Of a stretch of DNA of 58,155 nt, positions 39,901 to 45,876 are shown piece by piece. Made by a program: the position numbers and the translations under genes. Origin of the DNA: a virus; IMG/VR virus record IMGVR_UViG_3300003690_000009, positions 1 to 58,155 of that record. One strand, given 5' to 3'. Numbering within the stretch: the stretch's first letter is position 1; each line of letters opens with the position of its first letter. The notes under the pieces were generated by a model. It did not search any database, was not told where the DNA came from, and was given only the letters and a program-made list of their open reading frames with translations.

Positions 39901-41971
39901 CTTCAGCGGCGGCGGCGTCACGGAGCGCTTTACGCACCTCTCTGATGGCATCTACACGAATCTCACCCCTCCTCTGTGTCGCACGTTCCACCAGGGCCGC
40001 ATCAATACCAAGTTCTCGGGCCTGCTCAACCTCTTGCACTCTCAGGGCGCCGGAAGGCTCTGGTGGTCCCCCCCGCGTCAAGTCTTGCGCCTGGCGATTG
40101 AGCAGATCGAATTCAGAAAGAGGGGGATCTGGTGGCGCACCTGAGATCGCACGGGAAACAAGCTGTCCCCCGGCCCCCATGAAAAACCCAGCAAAGACGC
40201 CCATGACAATCGCCTCGTCAACGCCCTCCCACAACGGCTTGCCAGTCGCGTGGTTCGTGGCGACCTGCTCCTGAACGCTCTGGGGAAACTCCTCCATAAC
40301 GCCTTCCTGCCACCCGCCTGCGATAAGCGCGACGACAAGGTTGCGGCGGGCTCTCGGGTTCGCCACGGCACCAGCCATCATCGTTTCAACATCCGCAATC
40401 CCGAGTCTCCTGGCGAGTCTGGCACCAAGTACGCCAATGCCACCGGTCGCGATACCGGAGGCTCCGGCGATCGCGGCCTGGGCGGGGTCGAGCGTGCCGG
40501 ACTCCTGACGAATCGCCTCCGCCGTGGAGCCGCCCGACATAATCCCCTCCCCCGCCGCTCCGGCCCACGCCGGACGTAGCCATTTGGCCACAGCCAGGGC
40601 GCGTCCAATGACGCCACCGACAATCATGGGTGGCAGTGACTCCAAGACGGTGTGCCAGACGATGCTAGGATTGGTCAGCGCGACCGTGGCCTTCTCAACA
40701 ATGCCTTCCGCCTCCTCCAGTTTCTTGTTCTTATACTTGCGTTGATCCGAATAGAAGGTGTTGAGAGTCTCCTTCCAACCTCTGGGATCATACCCAACAC
40801 GCTCCAACTCCCCTCCGAGCGTCCGGCGGGGTTTGGGCGGCAACCCCTTCTCCTCACGCAAGCTCTCGTGAAGCTCCTGAACTTTACCGAGATCGGACAT
40901 AGCCAGGGACATACCAGCCCACCCTACTACGGACTCTGATATGCCGATCACACCCGTTAACGCCGACACGCCGTTATCTCTCACCCGCTCCAGGAACGTG
41001 GGCGCGACCACTGTCGCCTCTCCTATCTTCTCCTCCAGTTTTTCCAGGTCTCGTTCAATCGAGCGGACGAGGCGCCGCGCCGGTCCAGTTCTCTTCCCGG
41101 TCTGCTCCGCCTCCGCCGCCGCACGCCTTGCCTCTTCCAGATATTCGCGAGCCGATAACATGCGGTCACTCAACTCCGTTGCCCGACGAATCTGATCGTC
41201 CTCGACCTTGGAAGCCTCATCAGGGATGGGCTCTGGGGGAATAGGCTGATACCTCTCCTTGAATCGCAAACTCGACGCTCGCGCTTCCAAATCATCCAGA
41301 CGTTCACTGGGAGGCTGAATACGACCGGGCTCAACATAACCCGTGGGGAGCCCTCGACTCGGATCGAGATGTTCAGGAGGAGGCGCGAGAGAGTCGCTCC
41401 AGGTCGCCGCTTTCAGCAGCACGTCCCGGTCCATCGGAGCACCCAGCGGACCAATCACCTGATCGGAACCAGGCTCCAGCGGAGCGCCCAGCGGCCCAAT
41501 CACCTCGTCGGTGCCTCGCTCGCGATCCCGCGCAGCCTGACGCAGACGCTCCCTCGCAAACCCTGCATCCAACGTACGACGATCGAGGAGAGTGGTACCA
41601 CGGAACGGATTCAAATACCCCATACGTTCACGTTCTGGGGGAGGCTGTGGGGGAGGCCGTGGGGGAGGCCGTGGATCAAGCTGCCCCATGGTGGGGACTG
41701 GTTGGGCACTGACTGGCGCAGCTGGGGGTGAGACCAGAGGCTGAACAGGGGGCGTCGCGCGCGCGCGCTGTTCCTCTGCCTCAGTCGGAGCTTGCAGATT
41801 ACTCAGACGAGAGAGCCGGTTCCGCTCCTCCCGTTCGCGTTGACGCTCGCGCCAGAGGTCAGACGCCTCCCGCTCTCTGGATAGCTCGTAAAAACCCCTA
41901 CTGCTACGCAACCCACGAAGAATTCTGTCGCGGCTACTCTTCGGGATCTGGGGGAGGCGTCGTTGAGTCAT
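27923..41971 (-). CDS. Giant polyvalent virion protein (4682 aa)
   Basis: In order: proline-rich N-terminus; hydrophobic segment about 445-575; EPAAP repeats; an ADP-ribosyltransferase-like domain about 830-920 (FTAYRNMS, GVTTSESLA, GEGEIVID as R-S-E/E motifs); KPAA repeats 1070-1105; an HhH-glycosylase-like domain about 1560-1850 (AAVIALTSPKGEWNSNLA, VTIDTHAVA); a low-complexity linker 1955-2014; two polyvalent-protein modules (FVEEIQSDWH near 2445; VHSMPITPEM near 3100); a zincin HEIGH at 3521; and an LPD38-like C-terminus with membrane segments. It is probably ejected with the DNA to act in the host. Start overlaps the previous stop (TAATG). Confidence 0.85.
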   Translation of the reverse strand: MTQRRLPQIPKSSRDRILRGLRSSRGFYELSREREASDLWRERQREREERNRLSRLSNLQAPTEAEEQRARATPPVQPLVSPPAAPVSAQPVPTMGQLDPRPPPRPPPQPPPERERMGYLNPFRGTTLLDRRTLDAGFARERLRQAARDRERGTDEVIGPLGAPLEPGSDQVIGPLGAPMDRDVLLKAATWSDSLAPPPEHLDPSRGLPTGYVEPGRIQPPSERLDDLEARASSLRFKERYQPIPPEPIPDEASKVEDDQIRRATELSDRMLSAREYLEEARRAAAEAEQTGKRTGPARRLVRSIERDLEKLEEKIGEATVVAPTFLERVRDNGVSALTGVIGISESVVGWAGMSLAMSDLGKVQELHESLREEKGLPPKPRRTLGGELERVGYDPRGWKETLNTFYSDQRKYKNKKLEEAEGIVEKATVALTNPSIVWHTVLESLPPMIVGGVIGRALAVAKWLRPAWAGAAGEGIMSGGSTAEAIRQESGTLDPAQAAIAGASGIATGGIGVLGARLARRLGIADVETMMAGAVANPRARRNLVVALIAGGWQEGVMEEFPQSVQEQVATNHATGKPLWEGVDEAIVMGVFAGFFMGAGGQLVSRAISGAPPDPPLSEFDLLNRQAQDLTRGGPPEPSGALRVQEVEQARELGIDAALVERATQRRGEIRVDAIREVRKALRDAAAAEEEAGARPLDEEPTTPEPAAPETEERAPEIVRLEDQIERFKEEGVWDDRNKTRDLVDSLDDLLKEGGYPPSRPPVTEAAPEPAAPEPTTPEPAAPERAIHREDFETLEETWVGGVGDFGDPNAALAVQKVPGYEEYRQEVEDEVRREHGDEFTAYRNMSQERFDTWVDEQNPIGVTTSESLARNWTNLAAMTQREGVDAGPRVVVRFRVRPGYVVMRGHPGEGEIVIDPTQVEVRDIEVIERQSEPGATPEPTTPEPAAPEPAAPEPAAPEPAVPPDPTTFTIPQELGSPDPKFSGGIQIAWASDLDRLLYSVRYDRAADAPATSTYRPRMNLLRTQFPGETDDMIWDRAGELKGRIFEQGETVDGVRQYPVVEGGLWAGLFADPAKPAAKPAAKPVAKPAAKPAAKPAAKPATPETKAPVEPVTPEVTDEEAATQAAATEAEREDTAARLASEEETAQTERKEGVGPAFDPIPTPVAVELARMVGELDQFQHESLNIARDATGETLRGEPILDETGQPIIIPAQTAASVYWDINDAHQARTGNTTPYSAGDLASAVDRYLRIGDLGPNQNSVQRKIVIAAIQVASEEVAGLPTRQVNKERAWLADDGRDAGRALIDSMREGTEGVEAVVWPLTPEQQREQKREAAEKADLEGDAIVRDDDFKERDLIFPSLQARKESERESFKKATAKLRKYQAKLRQRLAASVKPGRPSMSVFPGGEQLAIMVEMGANKIALGVTQSTWIQEMAAETKYILTTKQWNRIWLKSRDLLKDALGFSREAVARIGVSIETLREVVDLGQIELAKLSPYERVKGLLHVSVRMPSYIKVGRAPEPKPLVANLAAALAAPKPNVGGSFAERAAKLFKTTSLLTDKKRASLEGKSDEEVLNAYVESMTRNIIHLWKSFDTTLRKQARQWYDSAHTHAKELAKETGLAMEQVAAVIALTSPKGEWNSNLAMARYWIDVVLSLNKTPSKRFTPKLFAHYRETFIKATKERVKSDRAKGVSETTLRKYRAIRQGIFDEDAALEGKRWSELPQLGRAKMGRAVMELNPTKYPIHFPSYGPSGNVVPGVYGDELAHADTKAGLGAGELLGLKPAAYGPLARALSIIEDGSDSNINEQLGETPKVRSFANNIFDPSNPNAVTIDTHAVAAAFMQAFGISDPEVTWAFGKGKGAPSSDSAGLVGVNAVVAEAYFRAAEALSTAADPVLPREVQSVVWEAARSLFTTPQKKAGLVKKTGHLWLRYARGRISRNALYKDIFEASEGFSTPIWAQGARRGGDQRAVRAAAARDRGRVQRAPERGRPRPDTDGPPRPDAADDGRSVRGRRRVSVRPPPSEPQFKILLDMLIRLESAVTERMRQPGRVLDPNIVRTGLDPRDILAVTELATLKIRIAALRGREMGFKRFTKVMEGEFGERVSDYLVEMYKAAKAGAATIVQKTLTGSPPFYKKLVEVARGSGMAPIPNIESLIRTFEKSALSKEDMKWSGVVQWLRGQRQGTVTKNEVLDYLRSHALEVEEDIYGAPSETLEFKETKLVGQRALDLAQPDQVIPLTQRQYDTWRALTDESDVTITADAPVPRPGGGVYRRDDPRMAAGPGRQTVTGKVRLTRGNVPFTKVQRSLLDQDVTDLTDRQIASLTKHDYWIAEFPSAGIGRGGTTFESKEQAATYVQEEMQRKVPRGKPAKWRQYTLSGLETDTPASGEQYRNVLLVLPSRLKAPGATDFVEDFHYPGTKNVIAFIRFNIRKTRDGRTVLFVEEIQSDWHEDARKVRTKEIKRRLKVERERLVEEHAAALDVLAAGPIFGEEAAEAAFPDEMGSALVPGDFGYQRDTTATAKYTVAYDPAQQSYVVTEVEPGIRGGVPFQETWTVPEDTLIVDPTSDELSDIAFELAGDWFGRLTELPDGDVETVRRPLPGKPVSEMVRGELNTEQKARIRQRFAAARTRLVAAEEEFEIAEGEVRDMTIAARNISLEGQQRRAIDRLELLWMMAESPEDLPADFREKLNKVWLPDDASYVRIPESEEVTNVESLRQKIYDLPGAGLKVAVTKTGKQILWEFDHPLQERAYTQWVSEALTSELDTAIDQLTEFEEIAGVPTVPPPAPHPAHPPHAEYWIHPTGPIEERTAAQLTILLADDLRTYQDEAQVQGGARRALMSPSLEQLATTVTEVRGFRAQAAAKAIVRRRVQRELSRAIADDRVELADAPREFAADRVPDAPFKTSWAELGMRRMLHFAASEGVDAIAWTTGIQQVERWESRLREKFDRITWTKTPDGKIRVEGQRHPGAVSDVTGGSVWVGGERVLAEGPAAQLWETVATKKFSREMLPDAIGRAMANDVLTSKEETGFFEGKGIRIDKTGMAEFYDKMLVRLMNKFGKPWRSTVSDAEVMTKDVPSAWSEEYPTRGEPEPATWETVHSMPITPEMQESIIALGMPFLGTEKEGTGAKTLLGFFEAIEKEQTVKLKAKLKQLTGGTQITAGVDLSILSPIVTIGAVKIAKLVISGVHQSSELYSRWRDAMAKDLPGFMSQATANLKELFNLSLLRAIRTTPTLDVEGKRVSYSDVAQVADLAETTVEEQVKAFEDGGFEVVRDDPLLPGVEMPTEAAETKVAEAPFALTGEAATRTPVEPGLFEQMQEDAEETMAEAMKRLGDPTRLHALVDPTEAAKILLALTQWSVGYLGARFQETGKYLSESEFMQVLREEWGDLLEQLSDYENEIAALYKDALGKATMDRPSAGPAVSETQTLLDLAEAQRTGEDKRTGEEQRREMIQPLELPEMISLVRELLGRPDKEIIAIVKRLRGKAGTLGTFSPKRQRITLLADLFETGKEPGQAIELARVLAHEIGHVVDWLEEGQLSRGNLIGRLRKLKNHMKGTFVSQEGTIITNAELRKELIEFSAKWRPWPDNPSPAYKRYRNSAVELYADAISGILVNPGVFSTYAPKFYRQFFKELKAAPEIERAFFDIQALLGGIREDMLDAVNINIVRGYRRSFEVIMEASEAMAARVKAMQWDVWTWMRVAFVDNNAAMIDRIVKTMKRLGRHAVSEDFDIRHLLSARSYIGSITKAFSDEYFQPILTALVKSTLNDNRFGHHAWEVFGMALEFERMTEGDRGGIANPHGLSGARAQEQYDHMIETFRRGPDGEFIPMTKEEQVFLREQIQLLRTAVNTVTEKAHQAGLYSDEMYEQMMANPAYATFRVVEHMDKALDARVHHQVGTIQAVANPADSTMMKTLLVLQAVERQKIKSAGLRFLNKFFADEVKAAPISTVNGVPVPQPPTSPLDKVTWGLVKYYEKGKVKGVWVDLYVAQSLNNDSIGHQNAAIKILEKMNNTWFRPMFTTANLGFQGYNLIRDFFRFWKAMSHRGLRGGKRRSVSVFKAVRLYWGARTVGRVRAYGLPTEGRRRAFGLLKKGKPPTERQLAAFEELQGSYQGRILSATMANIGRGFEPGAGNIQDAEMERLLKQGGMLSPEPEKRSIIPRAIVGYANWVSSIGDFVETLPKAAAIHHFTVDRSIADLTEQERAFIRERVGSPDFLAGGTWKPLTNNLFLFSNAIIQGWRSDIKTMTESETRSGYLWKTARMTVLPKVMMMAATLGWWGKADDDDEEMWDKLKDAGFWGTVGATVGGVPGLIAGGIFGVAAGDMRPVDRYKKQLSDFMRSVPAYAKTNFFIIPMMRTDTGEVMHLRLPQDDTGRVIGAITWNMLRGGLMAGDIEVWKTVQAVAAYTSGQVPTAIPVFGFLADVTAVLKGENPYDPFRQRGVFSREEMLLQEGYGRWKRLKTLISYEFRQMGFGQIMSKARWFSKPSEGPDAPGVLQRIFEAPLAYNVLGRFVRFSSYGEEEATDREAQIANAPVVERRNRIRDEITVALKNVLETSLNQREGAIFNQLDEAISRLEEEAPDLFSDGMLAAQRNSMERALRERIALNTGEHQHFFRAFDSLARNSLKVGYLHRMVDAARKRGTEEEFDVFYRALQGTTLLSEDVMESFNRRRNEPFESIGRRSGDPQP
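28653..28678 (-). repeat. 26-bp segment shared with 57581-57606
   Basis: One mismatch over 26 bp with the reverse-strand gene at 57367-57822. Both encode RQRGVFSR(E/D)EM. Confidence 0.85.
33649..33693 (-). repeat. 45-bp perfect repeat, virion-gene copy
   Basis: Reverse complement is identical to 5996-6040. It encodes LDTAIDQLTEFEEI at about residues 2760-2774 of the giant protein, just before a proline-rich linker. Confidence 0.95.
35926..36156 (-). CDS. Embedded alternative-frame gene inside the giant virion gene (76 aa)
   Basis: ATG at 36156 to TAA at 35926, shifted one frame from the giant gene. Its product looks like a normal acidic phage protein (DFPLPFGLKAPGEVV, TNAQYVRRLLATEDEF, IPMGLPGPMPQTMEEVFADD). 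Over the same bases the giant frame reads as arginine/glycine/aspartate-rich low complexity (ARRGGDQRAVRAAAARDRGR). It could be an overlapping gene, a former separate gene read through out of frame, or a sign of an indel. Confidence 0.4.
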   Translation of the reverse strand: MPSTKTSLKPQKDFPLPFGLKAPGEVVTNAQYVRRLLATEDEFSVPPNGDDLDQIPMGLPGPMPQTMEEVFADDDE

Positions 41972-43800
41972 TACGGTCTATTCCGATACGGCTCTTCAGA
42001 CTTCGCCACGCCTCGCTGGTGAAATCTCGCTCTGATGGCGGCTGCGTCAAACGGACTGAACAGATCCTCAAGATATTCATCTGTAAAACCCTCCATCACA
42101 ACCCAGATGTAGTCTTCAGGAATACGATAGAGATATCTATTCTTCAGGCTCCCCGAGCGCCCTTTGTTTTTAATGTCATCCTTCCAAGGAAAGTCTCCAA
42201 GCGAATCCAAAATCTCGTCGTCATCTATAGCGAGGTCAGAGATCACCCGCTTCATGTTATCCAACTCATCATTATTGGGCACTTGTGCCGCCCCAAAATG
42301 ATTTTCATCTATTACGTCCAGCAACTCCTGCGACTGATCCGCGTTATACCACCTGTCATCTTCCTCGACATCCGCACCCTCCAGATAGAACGCATCCAGC
42401 AACTCTGCTTCTGGGAGGTCGCTCATCTTAAGATCAGGAGTTTTCGTTTCCTTGTCGAGGTCATCTGCGCGCTGCTCCGCTTGTAATTCCTCAAGAATAG
42501 ACGCCCAGCGCGGGTTTACTGTGACCCATTTCTCCGTCGTGGGATTGTATCTATTGGGAGGAGGCATCGAATCATCAGACGCATATGTTCGATTGGTAAT
42601 AGCATTACGGCCCCGCCGCCATGCGAGCCTTGAACTGTACGACGATTGGTCACCGTCACCATCCCTACCATCCCCACCATCTCCATCGGTTGGCGCCCGA
42701 GCCGCTGCGGACCACTCCTCCCTGTGACGAATAATCGCGTTGTAACAATCCATGTCACCAGCCATCAAACAATTCAGCGCTCGCACCTCCGCCCCCGTCG
42801 TTTCTTCCTCTCCAAGCCGACGCTGCGCCATGCGCTCCAAGTCCTCCCACTTTTCTGGAGAGTACTCCAGGAACTCCGAATACTTATCTATTATTTGATC
42901 TGGAAACAGAGGCCGATTGTATGCACGCTTCTCATCCTCGTCCATCAGCCGATATTCTCGGCTTGTGACATCGCCAATGTCGCCTTTTGCTTTTATCCAA
43001 AAATCATCAAGTTGCTCCTGAGAATCAACGTCCCGCAACCCCAACAACATAGACTTTTCAGTGGCGTCGAGAAACTCAATCGCTAACTTAGGATCATCTG
43101 GTACCTTCGTTCCTCCGCCCCACGCCTTCATGGACTCGGCAAGCATATCTGCGCGAATCCCTTTCTCTATTTGTGTCCGTCCACGGTCCGCCGTCTCTGT
43201 CAGGACATCGGCATCATACATCTGCGGAAGCAACAAATTCACTGTCTCTGGAGGAATGCCCACTTCAATCAATGCATCTTTGAACCCTTGCACCTTCTTC
43301 TGATAGCTCTCCATCGGAGTGTTCGACCTCTCAATGGCGTCGAGGTCTCTCGTTATGCCCGCAAAAACACTGAGTTGGTTCGTTCTTTCCCTTGTATCAT
43401 TATCAAGTGCCTTCAGACGGTTCTCTTCTTTCCGTGCAGCCCACTCTTCGACAGCCCCTAACACATCAGCATCCGGCTGACCCATACCCCACTCTATGAC
43501 TGCTACAGGGTCATCGCCAAGCCTTCTCCGCTGCTCAAGCACGATATTGTTCACTTCGGTGGCGCGTTCACCGGCTTTAATCTCTTGTGCTACGCGCTGC
43601 CGCTGCGTTTCGTAATACTGATCCTGATTGGCTCGATACTGCTCCTCCAGCTGGCGAGTTTTTTCACGCTGGAAACCACCAATGGTCGCTTCCACCGCCT
43701 GCGGAGCCATCTGCCATTGGTCCGCGAGAGATTGCGCGCGCTGGGCACCGCCCTGAGCAATCAGGTTTGCCAGCTGTCCGACGTTCGATCGGTATGCCAT
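41971..43800 (-). CDS. Internal/ejection-type virion protein (609 aa)
   Basis: Start at 43800 (MAYRSNVGQLANLIAQGGAQ); the upstream ATG at 43872 lies inside the previous gene. Helix-rich, with glutamine- and arginine-rich coiled-coil stretches (REKTRQLEEQYRANQDQYYE) and acidic linkers. Position between the gp7-like protein and the giant protein suggests a DNA-ejection protein analogous to P22 gp16/gp20. No catalytic motif seen. Confidence 0.7.
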   Translation of the reverse strand: MAYRSNVGQLANLIAQGGAQRAQSLADQWQMAPQAVEATIGGFQREKTRQLEEQYRANQDQYYETQRQRVAQEIKAGERATEVNNIVLEQRRRLGDDPVAVIEWGMGQPDADVLGAVEEWAARKEENRLKALDNDTRERTNQLSVFAGITRDLDAIERSNTPMESYQKKVQGFKDALIEVGIPPETVNLLLPQMYDADVLTETADRGRTQIEKGIRADMLAESMKAWGGGTKVPDDPKLAIEFLDATEKSMLLGLRDVDSQEQLDDFWIKAKGDIGDVTSREYRLMDEDEKRAYNRPLFPDQIIDKYSEFLEYSPEKWEDLERMAQRRLGEEETTGAEVRALNCLMAGDMDCYNAIIRHREEWSAAARAPTDGDGGDGRDGDGDQSSYSSRLAWRRGRNAITNRTYASDDSMPPPNRYNPTTEKWVTVNPRWASILEELQAEQRADDLDKETKTPDLKMSDLPEAELLDAFYLEGADVEEDDRWYNADQSQELLDVIDENHFGAAQVPNNDELDNMKRVISDLAIDDDEILDSLGDFPWKDDIKNKGRSGSLKNRYLYRIPEDYIWVVMEGFTDEYLEDLFSPFDAAAIRARFHQRGVAKSEEPYRNRP

Positions 43801-43805
43801 GTCAG

Positions 43806-44753
43806 TTACCCGCGCAGAGCGTTCTCGGCCTGCCACCCCTGATCCGTAGGCCACTGCACTTTCCGCTGCCACTCACGCTCGTCCTGCCATCTCGACTCAC
43901 CGCGTCCCATGAGATACTCATTCATCTGACGCTGATACATATCGTTGTATTCCGACCGCCTGGCGTCGTATCCAAGCCGCTGGGCTGCGAGGTCACGTCC
44001 GGCGCCCGTTTCGGCCATAGTCGCTTCAGCCTGCGCGCGTGCCATCTCATCCCCGCGCACATCCTGGCGCTGGCCGTATCCCATCTGATACTCGCCCAGC
44101 GCACGCCCGTACCGGTCCCGATCTGTCTGCAACGCCTGCTGGTACGACATCTGATGCTCGCCCAGCGCTTTCCCGTATTCCTTGTCGTACTCCGACGTGG
44201 CGTATTCCTGACCGTACTTCATCAGGTCTTTCCAGGTATTGCCCGACCGCAACATGCCCCCCGCTGAAGCGGCGTTCTCCAAGGCCCGCTGTCCCTCCTG
44301 GAGACGGAACTGATACCCCGGCCGCTGCTGCGCCTGCTCCCAGGACGGCGCTTCAAAGTCGCGGAAGTCCACGGCTCCGCCAGGAGACTGAAATTGCGCG
44401 CCAGGATCGAATTGACCCAGCGCATTCATCATGCCCTTGCCGCCCTGGCCGCTCGTGAACGATCCAAACGTCCCCGGCGACGTGGCCCCCGTGAACCCCG
44501 TTCCCAGCGGCCTCGTCCAGTATCCGTACTGATCAGAGACGGCAGGGTCTCCATCCTTCTGCTGCTCTGGACTGAGAGGAGCGAAATCTTGCGGTGGTCC
44601 CCCAGGAGTGGGCGTGTACCCTGGGTTCCGTTCCTGCCCACCCCCATACGGACCGCCCCATCCACCGTCTGGGTATTGTGCGTTCGGGTCACCCCACCCA
44701 CTATAGTCGCCACCATACCCGTCCCCGCCAGGAAATCTCCAATTTTGGGCCAT
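43806..44753 (-). CDS. DNA-transfer/ejection-type protein (315 aa)
   Basis: Glycine/tyrosine-rich N-terminus (about 1-60), then the motif block RPGYQFRLQEGQRALENAAS, AGGMLRSGNTWKDLMKYGQE, YATSEYDKEYGKAL, which I know from many podovirus and siphovirus virion proteins in the P22 gp7 position. The C-terminal half is a long glutamine/arginine-rich helix. Probably carried in the virion and ejected with DNA. Confidence 0.72.
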   Translation of the reverse strand: MAQNWRFPGGDGYGGDYSGWGDPNAQYPDGGWGGPYGGGQERNPGYTPTPGGPPQDFAPLSPEQQKDGDPAVSDQYGYWTRPLGTGFTGATSPGTFGSFTSGQGGKGMMNALGQFDPGAQFQSPGGAVDFRDFEAPSWEQAQQRPGYQFRLQEGQRALENAASAGGMLRSGNTWKDLMKYGQEYATSEYDKEYGKALGEHQMSYQQALQTDRDRYGRALGEYQMGYGQRQDVRGDEMARAQAEATMAETGAGRDLAAQRLGYDARRSEYNDMYQRQMNEYLMGRGESRWQDEREWQRKVQWPTDQGWQAENALRG

Positions 44754-44762
44754 TATTCTCTC

Positions 44763-45434
44763 CTACGTGTACAGGTCACTCATGCGCCCACGCGGGGGAC
44801 GAGGTGGAGGAGGCTGTAAATCCTCGATGTAGCCGGTACTCGCGTTGATGCCAGGTCGCTGTTGTGCCGGACCACGCGCCTGGAGGTCTCTGGCGCTCGC
44901 GTACCCCCCGCCAGCCCCGGCATATTGCTCCGGGAAATACCCCGCCGGAGGTGGCGTAAAGGCAGACGGGTCCGTCTGGGGGATGTTGACATCCGGGAGC
45001 CCAGGAATCCCCAGCTGCGCCATCGTGTTCCGATACGTCTCGTCAGACCCCATGAGCCGACCGCGCTGACGCTGAAACGTCTGATGTTCTCGCTTCCGAT
45101 TGTAATCTTCCGCCTCCGCCATGGTCGCTTCGGCGCGGCGATTTGCGTCCTCTTGCACCTTGCTGGCACGGCGCTCACCGATCATTCTGCCGATGATCGA
45201 CCCTCCAGCCAGAATGGCAGATGTGACTGCGGCCATATCGAACTCCTCCATGGACTTCTTCAGCAAGCCAGGGCTTCCACCCGGAGCACCAACCTGCGTG
45301 GTCGGAACATACCCCTCAAATGACTGACTCTCGATCGGGGCGTCGATAATACCCTTATACATATCGCCAACGTCTCTCAAGAACTGGCTTGAGGGATGGC
45401 GCTGTGTGACGGGAGAATAACCATTTCCTGCCAT
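44763..45434 (-). CDS. Virion-associated protein of unknown function (223 aa)
   Basis: Start at 45434 (MAGNGYSPVTQRHPSSQFLR) overlaps the acetyltransferase stop (TGATG), so the longer upstream frame is not used. A hydrophobic helix (MAAVTSAILAGGSIIGRMIG) is followed by a charged coiled coil (KVQEDANRRAEATMAEAEDY) and a proline-rich C-terminus. The layout resembles small internal virion proteins. No family name. Confidence 0.65.
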   Translation of the reverse strand: MAGNGYSPVTQRHPSSQFLRDVGDMYKGIIDAPIESQSFEGYVPTTQVGAPGGSPGLLKKSMEEFDMAAVTSAILAGGSIIGRMIGERRASKVQEDANRRAEATMAEAEDYNRKREHQTFQRQRGRLMGSDETYRNTMAQLGIPGLPDVNIPQTDPSAFTPPPAGYFPEQYAGAGGGYASARDLQARGPAQQRPGINASTGYIEDLQPPPPRPPRGRMSDLYT

Positions 45435-45868
45435 CAGAATGCCTTTTGGAAATGCGTCTCCAATTCGGAGAACCCCAGACGCCTGTAAAACGACTTCACC
45501 CGATCGTTCGGCGCCACAACGTGCATCCACGGAATCCGGTTGTCCCGCACCCATTTCTCCGCGTGCTTGAGCAACCGCATCCCATCAAGACCGCCGCGCG
45601 CCTCCGGATTCATCCACCAAAACAACTCCGACGAGAGCGCCTGTCCCGTCATGGGATGGTCGTAGACCAGCACCCCAATCGTCCCCACCACATTCTCATC
45701 CTGCTCCGACACCAGCAAAAACCCGCTGGGATTGGAAATCAATTCCGCCAGGAGTTCCTGCATCTTCTCAGCATTGAAGATCAGCGTGTCCGCATAGTGG
45801 GTCTCCAGAAACGCTTTCGCCATGTCCAGCAGCACCGGCACGTCGTCGTCTGTCGCCCAGCGAATCAC
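45434..45868 (-). CDS. GNAT-family N-acetyltransferase
   Basis: GTG start at 45868 with ATAGGTG upstream, 144 residues. GNAT fold: an N-terminal strand/helix (IRWATDDDVPVLLDMAKAFL), the strand before the acetyl-CoA site (ELFWWMNPEARGGLDGMRLL) and the C-terminal HVVAPNDRVKSFYRRLGFSE, characteristic of the family. It transfers an acetyl group to an unknown amine. Such genes are common among phage tail genes, where they may modify a virion or host protein. Confidence 0.83.
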   Translation of the reverse strand: MIRWATDDDVPVLLDMAKAFLETHYADTLIFNAEKMQELLAELISNPSGFLLVSEQDENVVGTIGVLVYDHPMTGQALSSELFWWMNPEARGGLDGMRLLKHAEKWVRDNRIPWMHVVAPNDRVKSFYRRLGFSELETHFQKAF

Positions 45869-45876
45869 AGCTACAC

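Noticed and set aside
27923-41971. Giant frame as an assembly chimera
   Set aside because: Domain order and the C-terminal module are typical of polyvalent virion proteins and the frame is tightly packed between neighbours; only the stretch at 35926-36156 is suspicious.
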